DNA of 14,145 bases from an uncultured Eubacteriales bacterium (lineage in GTDB: Bacteria; Bacillota; Clostridia; Oscillospirales; Butyricicoccaceae): NCBI GenBank assembly GCA_949740695.1, contig CATJIY010000178.1:1-14145 (forward strand), read 5' to 3'. The position numbers and the translations under genes were made by a program. This document shows positions 1-7,293 of this stretch, one piece after another (position 1 is the first letter of the stretch; each line of letters opens with the position of its first letter). The notes below the pieces were generated by a model. That model saw nothing but the letters and a program-made list of their open reading frames with translations. It did no database searches and was not told the origin of the DNA.

Positions 1-354
1 ACCAGAATGAAGGAGGCGGGGGTCACTGTCTTTCCCATCAATCTGGTAGATCAGTTGGGGATGCATCAGGTAATTCGGCAGGCCATCCAAATGGCGGGAA
101 AGGATACCGCTGGTATCCATCTCAGTTTTGATGTGGACGCCATCACGCCCGAGGCCGCCCCTGGCACTGGAACGGTTGTGCATAGCGGCCTTACGGCTCG
201 GGAGGCTTTTTTGGCGGGGGGAATTCTGGCGGAAAGCGGGGAATTGGTGTCTATGGACATGGTGGAAGTCAATCCTATTTTGGATGAACGAAACAAAACC
301 GGGATTTTGGCTTCCGAGTTGATTCAGTCAGCGTTAGGCAAGGTAGTTTATTAA
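1..354 (+). CDS. rocF: Arginase, C-terminal part (5' end outside window)
   Basis: Hydrolyses L-arginine to ornithine and urea in the cytoplasm with a two-manganese centre. The reading frame is open from the first base, so the gene starts to the left; the ATG at base 7 is an internal methionine. The visible 117 residues hold the second half of the ureohydrolase fold. SFDVDA carries two metal-binding aspartates, APGTGT and GLTAREA form the segment after it, and MVEVNPILDERNKT contains the glutamate (EVNP) that contacts the guanidinium group in arginases. The VEVNP-LD--NKT ending and the final ELIQSALGK are typical of arginase rather than agmatinase. The usual DP after DVDA is TP here, and the GTPV-GG segment reads GTVVHSG, a mild departure. 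The stop codon is 7 bases before the hairpin at 361-396, and the gene converges on the pspC-type gene. The missing N-terminal half prevents checking the other metal ligands. Confidence 0.88.
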   Translation, partial: TRMKEAGVTVFPINLVDQLGMHQVIRQAIQMAGKDTAGIHLSFDVDAITPEAAPGTGTVVHSGLTAREAFLAGGILAESGELVSMDMVEVNPILDERNKTGILASELIQSALGKVVY

Positions 355-360
355 AAAAGA

Positions 361-396
361 AGCAGATGCCCCGTCTTATCAGACGGGGCGTCTGCT
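361..396 (-). terminator. Intrinsic terminator between convergent genes
   Basis: Arms AGCAGA-T-GCCCCGTCT (361-376) and AGACGGGGC-G-TCTGCT (381-396) pair over 16 positions with one G-U wobble and a TATC loop. On the minus strand the hairpin is followed by TCTTTTTT, so it is a textbook terminator for the PadR/DUF4097/PspC operon. On the plus strand it lies 7 bases after the arginase stop but lacks a clean T-run, so termination of arginase transcription is possible but weaker. Confidence 0.9.
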
Positions 397-426
397 ATAA
401 AGTTTGTAAAGAGTGAGCAAAATCGC

Positions 427-618
427 TTACATAACTTGATGTTTATCTGGGAAAACAAAAGCACATACGATATACGCCAACAGTCCCGAGCCATAGGCCA
501 GGCCCAGCACGCCCCAGATCACCCGGACGATGGGAGGGTCAATATTGAAATAATCGGCCACGCCAGCGCACACGCCGCAAATCATTTTATTCTGACGGTC
601 TTTATAAATCCGTTTCAT
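427..618 (-). CDS. PspC-domain small membrane protein
   Basis: A 63-residue protein made almost entirely of one PspC domain. Residues 13-32 hold the family signature (ICGVCAGVADYFN, then DPPIVR), and residues about 33-56 form one hydrophobic membrane segment. Basic residues at the N-terminus suggest that end faces the cytoplasm. In phage-shock and LiaFSR/YvlBCD-like systems such proteins sit in the membrane with a DUF4097 partner and respond to envelope stress. The start ATG is preceded by an AGGGGGA ribosome binding site. It is the last gene of the operon: 57 bases separate it from the DUF4097 gene, and the terminator at 361-396 follows. No cysteine or catalytic motif points to an enzyme. 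Domain identity is secure; the precise role is inferred from neighbours. Confidence 0.88.
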   Translation of the reverse strand: MKRIYKDRQNKMICGVCAGVADYFNIDPPIVRVIWGVLGLAYGSGLLAYIVCAFVFPDKHQVM

Positions 619-675
619 GAAAAGGTCCCCCTTTTTCCAAAATCCTGAATAGTATGTGTGGTTAACGAAGAAAAC

Positions 676-1941
676 TTACCGGCGAAAAATTCGCAGATCT
701 CCAGAGATGGTTTGCATGCTGTAATCCCGGCCAGAGCCGCCGGAAAGGTAAACCGCCGTTCCGCTTTTGGCATTCAGGGAGGTTTTCAGGTCAAAGTCCG
801 ACCGCACGTCGCCGGATACCCGCTGATACCGCAGGGTGAAGCCGTCGTTGTCCGGCAGATGAAGCCGGGTATCTCCTGAGACAGTGTCCATTTTCAGTTC
901 TTGAGGCATATCGGTAAGATGGATGCCTAAATCGCCGCTGGTGGTGTTGATAACAAGGCTTTTGGCCGTGCCGCTGACGTCACAGTCTCCCGACACCGAG
1001 GAAACCTTCAGTTGATCAAAGGCCCCGCTGGTGCGGACGTCGCCGCTGACCGTTTGGATCTTGGCTGCGCCGCAGCGAAGATCGGGACATTCCAAATCGC
1101 CGCTGGTAGTGTGGAGAGACAGCTCGGAAACCTCCAGATCCCGTTCCAGCACCACGTCGCCACCAATGGTGGTGACGTTTACCGTTTGCCAGGCTCGCTG
1201 GGGCAGGTAAACCTCAAAGTCGGAGGACAGCATCCCATAGTTAAAAAGCACTGATCCTGCGCTGAATTTTTGTCCTTGAGCAATGTGGAGAACTCCGTCC
1301 TGAGAAACGATGCGGGCCAGCTTATCCTCAGTAAGCTCGCTGGCCGACAGCTCCACAATATAAATATTATCATCTTGGGATACGCCGAAAGTCACGTCTC
1401 CACCGCTGGTGCGTACTTCCACGCCGGTCAGCTCTGTAGCAGGAACGGTGTAATCATACCGATATTTCCGCCCGTCAAAGGTAGACGAGACGCTTTTTGC
1501 CGCCGACTTTACACTGTCCTTGACGCTGCGGGCAATGTCCTGGAGGGGGCCTTTGGCTTCCCGAGCAGCCCCACGGGCAGCAGCGGAGAAATGGTTCGCT
1601 GCGTTTTTCAGGTCGCCGGCTACCTCTTTCATCGAAGGCTTCAGGCTCTTGCCCAGCTGGCGCATCAGATCATCCAGGCCGGCAAAGGGATTGTTGCTGG
1701 TTTTATTGGCCTCCTCGCTGCGGCGGTTGGCCTCATTGATAAAGTCCACCACCTCGCTGAGGTCGCCCATGCTGTCCTGCATCTGGGCCATAGCCGCTTC
1801 CGGTTCCATGCCGCCGGTTACCAGATCGTTGTATTTTTCGGTGAGATCGGCGGTGATTTCTTCGATCACATCGTCCTTGGCCGGACAATTCACCGCGTTG
1901 GACAGACGCTCCTTTACCAGTTCACGCAGTTGCTCATTCAT
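676..1941 (-). CDS. Helical-prefix DUF4097 beta-repeat protein (YvlB/LiaX-like)
   Basis: A 421-residue protein in three parts. Residues 1-70 resemble the helical DUF1700/HAAS-type prefix often found beside PadR regulators (MNEQLRELVKERL, then EEITADLTEKYNDLV). Residues about 75-152 are an Ala/Lys-rich linker with amphipathic helices. Residues about 165-421 are a DUF4097 domain with a recurring xSGD/xGGD turn at about 179, 258, 278, 297, 315, 333, 353, 374 and 411. The spacing of 18-21 residues is as expected for a right-handed beta-helix. I see no signal peptide and no membrane segment, so its location is uncertain. Related proteins include B. subtilis YvlB and enterococcal LiaX, tied to cell-envelope stress. 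The ATG is 2 bases after the padR stop, and its AAGGAGG lies inside the end of padR, which suggests translational coupling. The function is not known from sequence. Confidence 0.85.
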   Translation of the reverse strand: MNEQLRELVKERLSNAVNCPAKDDVIEEITADLTEKYNDLVTGGMEPEAAMAQMQDSMGDLSEVVDFINEANRRSEEANKTSNNPFAGLDDLMRQLGKSLKPSMKEVAGDLKNAANHFSAAARGAAREAKGPLQDIARSVKDSVKSAAKSVSSTFDGRKYRYDYTVPATELTGVEVRTSGGDVTFGVSQDDNIYIVELSASELTEDKLARIVSQDGVLHIAQGQKFSAGSVLFNYGMLSSDFEVYLPQRAWQTVNVTTIGGDVVLERDLEVSELSLHTTSGDLECPDLRCGAAKIQTVSGDVRTSGAFDQLKVSSVSGDCDVSGTAKSLVINTTSGDLGIHLTDMPQELKMDTVSGDTRLHLPDNDGFTLRYQRVSGDVRSDFDLKTSLNAKSGTAVYLSGGSGRDYSMQTISGDLRIFRR

Positions 1942-1943
1942 TG

Positions 1944-2291
1944 TCAGTTGCCTCCTTCTGTGGTGTCAGCTTCAATCAGACGGTCGATAATACCCTTGAT
2001 TTTTAGCCAATCCTCTTTATTTTCCTGATAATATGCCCGTCCCTCGTCGGTGATTCCATAATACCGGCGGCGGGCGCCGCTGCTTTCATCCCCCCAATAG
2101 GAGCGGATGTACCCGGCCTGTTCTAGCCGGCGGAAGGCGGTATACAGCGTACCCTCCTTGGCTTCATAGTCGCCGTTGGTGCGGTCGCGGATGGATTTGT
2201 TGATTTCATAGCCATAGCTGTCGTGATGTAACAGCTGGGCCAGAATGATGGTTTCCGTATGGCCGCGGATGATATCGGATGTCAGTGACAT
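1944..2291 (-). CDS. PadR-family transcriptional regulator
   Basis: A 115-residue winged-helix repressor of the short PadR type. Residues 11-30 include the first helix and the SYGYEI motif. EGTLYTAFRRLEQAGYI at 46-62 is the recognition helix region, GARRRYYGITDEGR at 72-85 is the wing, and a C-terminal dimerisation helix (about 87-108) follows. The start is placed at 2291 because MSLTSDIIRGHTETI matches the family N-terminus and a GGAGG lies 7 bases upstream. A longer frame to 2351 would add 20 unlikely residues and run through the promoter. It is first in an operon with the DUF4097 and PspC genes and probably represses it through the inverted repeat at 2333-2359. PadR proteins of this kind often respond to small lipophilic ligands or membrane-active compounds; the ligand here is unknown. 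Confidence 0.93.
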   Translation of the reverse strand: MSLTSDIIRGHTETIILAQLLHHDSYGYEINKSIRDRTNGDYEAKEGTLYTAFRRLEQAGYIRSYWGDESSGARRRYYGITDEGRAYYQENKEDWLKIKGIIDRLIEADTTEGGN

Positions 2292-2298
2292 TTGGGTT

Positions 2299-2303
2299 CC
2301 TCC
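2299..2303 (-). promoter_or_regulatory. Ribosome binding site that fixes the padR start
   Basis: GGAGG on the minus strand, 7 bases before the ATG at 2291. The in-frame upstream ATG at 2351 has no such site and lies within the -35 box, which supports the shorter protein. Confidence 0.85.
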
Positions 2304-2322
2304 ATTCCTTGATGGTGGCTTT

Positions 2323-2351
2323 ATCATACACCAAAATACCTCGTCTGTCAA
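2323..2351 (-). promoter_or_regulatory. Sigma-A-type promoter of the padR operon
   Basis: The minus strand reads TTGACA at 2351-2346 (perfect -35), a 17-base spacer, then TATGAT at 2328-2323 (one mismatch from TATAAT). Transcription would start near 2316, giving a leader of about 25 bases with the GGAGG site. The sequence upstream of the -35 is AT-rich, as in UP elements. Confidence 0.85.
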
Positions 2352-2359
2352 GGTATTTT
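2333..2359. promoter_or_regulatory. Inverted repeat over the promoter, probable PadR operator
   Basis: AAAATACCT (2333-2341) and AGGTATTTT (2351-2359) are perfect inverted copies separated by 9 bases. The dyad covers the -35 box and most of the spacer of the padR promoter, so a bound dimer would block RNA polymerase. PadR proteins commonly bind such AT-rich palindromes and autoregulate. Assignment to this PadR is inference from position and symmetry. Confidence 0.75.
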
Positions 2360-2699
2360 CTTTAAGAAAGTATTAAGAAATATTTTATATCATGTCTAGA
2401 AAAATAATTCGACAAAAAACCGGCAAAAGTTTGACTTGTTGCGAGAGCAGAGGAAAATGAATACAGCGCCGGCAGAAATCGCACAGGTAGATATATTTTA
2501 ACAAAAGGATAGCGTTGTTATCAGGACAGTAAAAACCCAACAAATATACTAAAACCAGCGTTACAATGGCCTTTTAGTTGAGTCTGCTGACGGCCTTCGG
2601 TTCTGCTGTGGGGTTCAGAATGAGCGGATTTGGATGAGCCGGATGATAGTCGGGCGATAAAGTCTGTTTCCCAGCGGTATTTGATCCATTTTCTACGAA
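2360..2699. other. Intergenic region without a convincing gene
   Basis: About 340 bases between the padR operator and the folD terminator. The first 45 bases are AT-rich and contain a direct repeat TTAAGAAA at 2362-2369 and 2373-2380 (11-base period, about one helical turn), just upstream of the padR -35. The rest has only short reading frames without good start sites. TCTGCTG occurs twice around 2582-2607. I see no tRNA, riboswitch or CRISPR repeat. Confidence 0.5.
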
Positions 2700-2730
2700 A
2701 AAATACCCAAGCGAATAACTTGGGTATTTT
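2700..2730 (-). terminator. Intrinsic terminator of the purine operon
   Basis: AAAATACCCAAG (2700-2711) pairs perfectly with CTTGGGTATTTT (2719-2730) around a 7-base loop. On the minus strand it begins 3 bases after the folD stop, and GGGTA is followed by six T residues. The plus strand also has a T-rich tail (to about 2743), so it may work in both directions, but no plus-strand gene leads into it. Confidence 0.88.
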
Positions 2731-2733
2731 GGT

Positions 2734-3582
2734 TTATTTTTTTAAACGTTGCCGGGCCTTGGAGGCGGCCAGCACGTTTCGCATAAGAATGGCCCGGGTC
2801 ATGGGGCCTACGCCGCCGGGTACCGGTGTGATCCAGCCGGCTTTTTGCTTCACTGCGGCAAAATCTACGTCGCCGCAGAAATTGCCGTCAGGGCCCCTGT
2901 TCATGGCCACGTCAATGACGGCGGCTCCTTCCTTCACCATATCGGCTGAGACCAGGCCGACTTTACCAACAGCTGAGACCAGGATATCCGCTCGCCGGGT
3001 TTCAGCGGCCAAATCGCCGGTGCCGGAGTGGCAGACGGTCACTGTCCCATTGTCCCGCAGCAACAGTAAGGCCATGGGTTTGCCCACAATGTTGGATCGG
3101 CCTAGCACCACGCAGTGTTTGCCTGCCACCGGGATGTGGTAGGCTCGCAATAGTTCCATCACTCCAAAAGGGGTGCAGGGCCAGACCACTGGGTTCCCGG
3201 TAACCATTTCTCCCACGTTTTCCGGATGGAAAGCATCGGCGTCCTTATCGGGACAGATCGCCCGCAGAATACGCTTTTCATGGATATGAGGCGGAACTGG
3301 CAGCTGCACGAGGATGCCGTCCACCGCCGGGTCGTTGTTTAGCTGGGCGATCAGTGTCAGTAAGGTCTCCTCGGTGGTATCTGCCGGCAGCTTGTGTTCA
3401 AAGCTTTGAATATTGCATTGCTGGCAGTCTTTTTCCTTGTTGCGGACATAGAGCTGGGAGGCTGGGTCCTCTCCCACCAAAATCACCGCCAGTCCAGGGC
3501 GGCGGGGCAAGGCGGCGGCCTCTGCCGCCACCTGCTGCCGGATGGTTTTTGCCAGGGCTTTTCCGTCCAGGATTACAGCCAT
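2734..3582 (-). CDS. folD: Bifunctional methylene-THF dehydrogenase / methenyl-THF cyclohydrolase
   Basis: Interconverts 5,10-methylene-THF and 10-formyl-THF with NADP, so it supplies the formyl donor for PurN and AICAR transformylase. At 282 residues it is the normal family length. The N-terminal folate domain has YVRNKEK (Tyr45, catalytic Lys49), DGILVQLPVP (Gln93) and DKDADAFHP (Asp116). The NAD(P) domain has VVLGRSNIVGKP, then CHSGT, and the C-terminus has TPVPGGVGPMT, all classic FolD signatures. The common DVDGFHP is DADAFHP, a minor change. It is the last gene of the purine operon, 12 bases after purL, whose stop codon abuts the GGAGGGG ribosome binding site of folD. A strong terminator follows directly. 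Placement in the operon ties its expression to purine demand. Confidence 0.97.
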   Translation of the reverse strand: MAVILDGKALAKTIRQQVAAEAAALPRRPGLAVILVGEDPASQLYVRNKEKDCQQCNIQSFEHKLPADTTEETLLTLIAQLNNDPAVDGILVQLPVPPHIHEKRILRAICPDKDADAFHPENVGEMVTGNPVVWPCTPFGVMELLRAYHIPVAGKHCVVLGRSNIVGKPMALLLLRDNGTVTVCHSGTGDLAAETRRADILVSAVGKVGLVSADMVKEGAAVIDVAMNRGPDGNFCGDVDFAAVKQKAGWITPVPGGVGPMTRAILMRNVLAASKARQRLKK

Positions 3583-3594
3583 AATTGCCCCTCC

Positions 3595-6500
3595 TTATTT
3601 AAAATATTTAACCGCCGATCGGAAGAGGCCCATCTCGTAGTTTCCGGGAACGTTCCGGTAAAGATGTCTGCCCACACGTTCCGAGTGGCCCATTTTGCCA
3701 AAAATCCGTCCATCGGGAGAGGTGATGCCTTCGACTGCGCAAATAGAGCCGTTGGGATTAAAGGCGCTGTCCATGGTGGGGTTGCCCTTCAAATCTACAT
3801 ATTGAGTGGCAATCTGTCCGTTTTCAGCTAGCTGTTCCACCAACTTTTGGGACGCCAGAAACCGTCCCTCGCCATGGGAGATGGGTACGGTGAAAATGTC
3901 GCCGGGTTGGGTTTCGGCCAGCCAAGGGGATTTATTGGTGCATACCCGGGTACGTACCAACTTGGATTGGTGCCGCCCAATAACGTTGTAGGTCAGAGTG
4001 GGGCAGTTTTCATCGGTGTCGATGATCTTGCCATAGGGCACTAGTCCAAGCTTAATTAGGGCTTGAAAGCCGTTGCAGATACCGATCATCAAACCGTCCC
4101 GCCGGTTGAGCAGGTCCATTGTGGCTTGGGAAATGGCCGGATTGCGGAAAAAGGCGGTGATAAATTTGGCCGACCCATCTGGTTCGTCGCCGCCGGAAAA
4201 GCCGCCGGGGAGGAATATTATCTGAGACTGCTCCAAGGTTTTGGCGAATCCCTCTACGGATTGGGCCACTCCTTGGGCTGTCAAATTGTTGATTACTACA
4301 ATTTGAGTCTGAGCGCCTGCTGCTTCCATTGCTCGAGCGGCGTCATATTCGCAGTTAGTGCCGGGGAATACCGGGATCAGCACTTGAGGTTTGGCAGATT
4401 TTACTGCGGGAGCGGCAAAGCAACCTTTGTCATAGGTAAAGGCAGGCACGTCGCCTTCACTAGCGGCGTCAGTGGGATAAATATCGTTGAGTACGCTTTC
4501 GTTGAGGGAAAGAAGCTCCGCAATGGAAGCCGAATCCTCTCCGATGGCGACCACTGATTGCTGGGTGGTATGGCCAATCTTGGTCCACAGCCCTTTTGGG
4601 TGGCAGTTGCCAAAATCCTCAGCCAGTTCCGCTAAAATAGCTCCAGGCCGGGCCGCATACCAGGCCGGACCGCCTTTGTCCAGCGAATGAAAGCCAATCT
4701 GATTACCAAAAGACATATTCATAACGGCTTCCGCCATACCGCCGGCGCCAACAGCCCAGGCGGCTTTAATCTTGCCACGCTGATGCAAATCATAAAATTC
4801 TTCCCAGGCAGCCTTTCGGTTTTCCGGATTTCCATCAAGACCGTCCTCTGAAAAAAGATACACTGGGTGACCCGCTTCTTTAAATTCTGGGGTGAGAATC
4901 TCTCCTGCTTTTACTGGGGCGACGGCAAAGGAGATCAGGGTGGGAGGAACGTCGTGATCCAGGAAGGTACCCGACATGGAATCCTTACCGCCGATGGCCG
5001 CCGCGCCAAAATCCAGCTGGGCGTCCAGCGCGCCTAGCAAGGCGGCAAAGGGCTTGCCCCAACGAGCAGGCTCATCTCGCAGTTTTTCAAAGAACTCCTG
5101 AAGGGAAAGGTAGGCTTTCCGATAATCAGCGCCTGCCGCCGTCAGTTTGGCCAGAGAGAGCGCAACCGCGTCATAAGCCCCTTGATAGGGATTGTTGGAC
5201 AGGGCCTCTGGGTCAAAACCCCAGGCCATTACGCTGCCCTGATCGGTTTCTTGTCCTGGCAATACCGGCAGCAGAGCCGCCATGGCTTGGGCAGGGGTGC
5301 GCTGGGTTTTGCCCCCGAAAGGCATCAGCAGGCTTCCTGCTCCGATGGTAGAGTCAAATCGTTCCACCAGGCCCCGACGGGAGGCGCATTTTAGGCTGGA
5401 GGCCATTTTACAGAGAGAACCGGTATCGCCGGAACGCTGCCGGTTTATTGCCGGAATGGAGACTTGAGCGTGTTTTTCCGCGCCATTGGTATTTAAAAAG
5501 GCCCGGCTCAAATCCGCCACTTTTTGTCCCTGCCAATGAAGAACTACCCGAGGCGTTTTTGTCACCGTCGCTACCGGATAAGCTTCCAAATTTTCTGCCT
5601 GTGCGGCGGCAATCAAAGCAGCGGCGTCCTCCGCGGCTACCACCACTGCCATTCGCTCCTGAGACTCAGAGATTGCCAGTTCAGTACCATTCAGACCTTC
5701 ATATTTTTTGCGCACCGCATCTAAATGGATATCCAATCCATCAGCCAACTCACCGATGGCCACACTGACGCCGCCTGCGCCGAAGTCATTACACCGTTTA
5801 ATCATCCGGGTGACTTCGCCGTTTCGGAAAAGCCGCTGGAGCTTGCGCTCCTCAGGAGCGTTGCCTTTTTGCACCTCAGCGCCGCAGGCTTCCAGAGAGT
5901 GCAGATCATGAGACTTGGAGGAACCGGTGGCGCCGCCCACGCCGTCCCGACCGGTTCGTCCGCCCAAAAGGATTACTACGTCGCCAGGGGCGGGCCGTTC
6001 CCGCCGCACATGGTCCGCCGGAGCGGCGGCCACTACTGCGCCACACTCCAAACGTTTGGCAAGATAACCTTCATGATAGACCTCCGCAACGTGTCCGGTG
6101 GCTAAACCGATCTGGTTTCCGTAGGAAGAATAGCCCGCCGCAGCGGTCTGCGCCAGTTTGCGCTGGGGCAGCTTTCCAGGCAAGGTTTCGGATAGCGGTT
6201 TCCGGGGGTCGCCGCCGCCGGTAAACCGCATAGCCTGATGGACAAAGGCCCGGCCGGACAGCGGATCCCGAATACAGCCGCCGATGCAGGTAGCCGCCCC
6301 GCCAAAAGGTTCAATTTCGGTTGGGTGGTTGTGGGTTTCATTTTTAAACATCAGCAACCAGTCCTGATTTTCCCCGTTGACTTGGGCGGGGAGGTGAATG
6401 GAACAGGCGTTGATTTCCTCGCTTTCATCCAGATCAGGCAGCAGACCTTGTTTTTTTAGCAGTTTGGCGCCGATAGTGGCCAGATCCATCAGGGTTTTCG

Positions 6501-7293
6501 GCCGTCTGGCAGCTTTTTCCGCGCCATAGACTTCCTCTCGGGCAGCCAAATACCGCTCATAAGACCGTTTTACTGCCTCGTCTTGAATGTCGATCCGGTC
6601 CAGATGGGTGGAGAAGGTGGTGTGGCGGCAGTGGGCTGACCAATAGGTGTCAATAATTTTAATCTCAGTGATAGTGGGGTTTCGACCTTCTTCTTGGAAG
6701 TGCCGCTGGCACAGCAGCAAATCATCCAGGTCCATGGCCAAACCGTTATCAGCCAGCAGCGCTTTCAGCTGGTCCTCGTCCATTTGGCAGAAGCCGGCTA
6801 CCTGGGCCACCGGCTGGGGGGCGGGATACTGAGCCTTCAGCGTTGCATAGGGCTCCAACCCAGCTTCCCGCGCCTCCACCGGATTGATGACGTAATGCTT
6901 GATTTGGGCTACGTCCTCTTGGGAGAGCTGGCCATACAGCAAATAAATTTTTGCCGAGCGAACCAAAGGCCGCTCCTGCTGAGAGAGCAGTTGGATACAC
7001 TGAGCGGCCGAATCCGCTCGCTGGTCGAATTGACCGGGGAGATATTCCACCGCGAAACAAACGTCGGCGTCCTGGGGCAGTTGACACAAAATATTGTCCA
7101 GCTGAGGCTCGGAAAAGACAGTGCTGACACAACGGTCAAAAAGCGCCTTGTCCAAGCCTTCCACATCATACCGGTTGACCAACCGCAGGCCGGTCAGGCC
7201 TTTTATTTGTAAAAAGGTTTGCAGGTCGGTCAGCAGACCGTTGGCCTCATGGGCCAGAGCGGGCTTTTTTTCCACAAATACACGGTAAACCAT
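3595..7293 (-). CDS. purL: Phosphoribosylformylglycinamidine synthase, single-chain form
   Basis: Makes FGAM from FGAR, glutamine and ATP (purine step 4). The 1232 residues carry all parts of the enzyme in one chain. Residues 1 to about 150 are PurS-like and are followed by a linker. The first synthetase domain has SAHCRHTTF at 219-227 and KNETHNHPTEIEPFGG at 317-332. A second synthetase half includes GGKDSMSGTF. A class I glutamine amidotransferase domain runs from about 968, with nucleophile Cys1073 in GICNGFQ and His1203/Glu1205 in GHSER. It is a little shorter than the roughly 1295-residue gammaproteobacterial enzyme and matches the Clostridia-type single-chain clade; Bacilli use separate PurS, PurQ and PurL. 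The ATG at 7293 is chosen over a GTG at 7299 because AAGGAGG sits 7 bases before the ATG but 1 base before the GTG. The ATG shares one base with the purD stop (TAATG). Confidence 0.97.
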   Translation of the reverse strand: MVYRVFVEKKPALAHEANGLLTDLQTFLQIKGLTGLRLVNRYDVEGLDKALFDRCVSTVFSEPQLDNILCQLPQDADVCFAVEYLPGQFDQRADSAAQCIQLLSQQERPLVRSAKIYLLYGQLSQEDVAQIKHYVINPVEAREAGLEPYATLKAQYPAPQPVAQVAGFCQMDEDQLKALLADNGLAMDLDDLLLCQRHFQEEGRNPTITEIKIIDTYWSAHCRHTTFSTHLDRIDIQDEAVKRSYERYLAAREEVYGAEKAARRPKTLMDLATIGAKLLKKQGLLPDLDESEEINACSIHLPAQVNGENQDWLLMFKNETHNHPTEIEPFGGAATCIGGCIRDPLSGRAFVHQAMRFTGGGDPRKPLSETLPGKLPQRKLAQTAAAGYSSYGNQIGLATGHVAEVYHEGYLAKRLECGAVVAAAPADHVRRERPAPGDVVILLGGRTGRDGVGGATGSSKSHDLHSLEACGAEVQKGNAPEERKLQRLFRNGEVTRMIKRCNDFGAGGVSVAIGELADGLDIHLDAVRKKYEGLNGTELAISESQERMAVVVAAEDAAALIAAAQAENLEAYPVATVTKTPRVVLHWQGQKVADLSRAFLNTNGAEKHAQVSIPAINRQRSGDTGSLCKMASSLKCASRRGLVERFDSTIGAGSLLMPFGGKTQRTPAQAMAALLPVLPGQETDQGSVMAWGFDPEALSNNPYQGAYDAVALSLAKLTAAGADYRKAYLSLQEFFEKLRDEPARWGKPFAALLGALDAQLDFGAAAIGGKDSMSGTFLDHDVPPTLISFAVAPVKAGEILTPEFKEAGHPVYLFSEDGLDGNPENRKAAWEEFYDLHQRGKIKAAWAVGAGGMAEAVMNMSFGNQIGFHSLDKGGPAWYAARPGAILAELAEDFGNCHPKGLWTKIGHTTQQSVVAIGEDSASIAELLSLNESVLNDIYPTDAASEGDVPAFTYDKGCFAAPAVKSAKPQVLIPVFPGTNCEYDAARAMEAAGAQTQIVVINNLTAQGVAQSVEGFAKTLEQSQIIFLPGGFSGGDEPDGSAKFITAFFRNPAISQATMDLLNRRDGLMIGICNGFQALIKLGLVPYGKIIDTDENCPTLTYNVIGRHQSKLVRTRVCTNKSPWLAETQPGDIFTVPISHGEGRFLASQKLVEQLAENGQIATQYVDLKGNPTMDSAFNPNGSICAVEGITSPDGRIFGKMGHSERVGRHLYRNVPGNYEMGLFRSAVKYFK

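Noticed and set aside
1..354. Agmatinase instead of arginase
   Set aside because: The VEVNP-LD--NKT and ELIQSALGK ending fits arginases; agmatinases usually have VEVSP or similar and a different C-terminus.
620..635. Small inverted repeat AAAAGG/CCTTTT around the ribosome binding site of the PspC gene
   Set aside because: Only 6 mostly A-T pairs with a 4-base loop; expected by chance and too weak to call a regulatory hairpin.
1270..2028. 252-codon plus-strand open frame opposite the DUF4097 and padR genes
   Set aside because: It lies antisense to two well-supported genes, has no recognisable domain, and reads as a shadow of their codon bias.
2386..2572. Minus-strand stretch of about 60 open codons in the spacer with a hydrophobic translation
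   Set aside because: No ATG or good Shine-Dalgarno sequence at its beginning, a stop codon immediately upstream, and no family resemblance.
2700..2708. AAAATACC in the folD terminator resembles the PadR operator half-site
   Set aside because: It is part of the terminator stem whose partner arm reads differently after the shared core, there is no promoter there, and such AT-rich octamers recur easily.
2630..3142. 170-codon plus-strand open frame starting in the spacer and running into folD
   Set aside because: Most of it is antisense to folD, it crosses the terminator hairpin, and there is no ribosome binding site of note.
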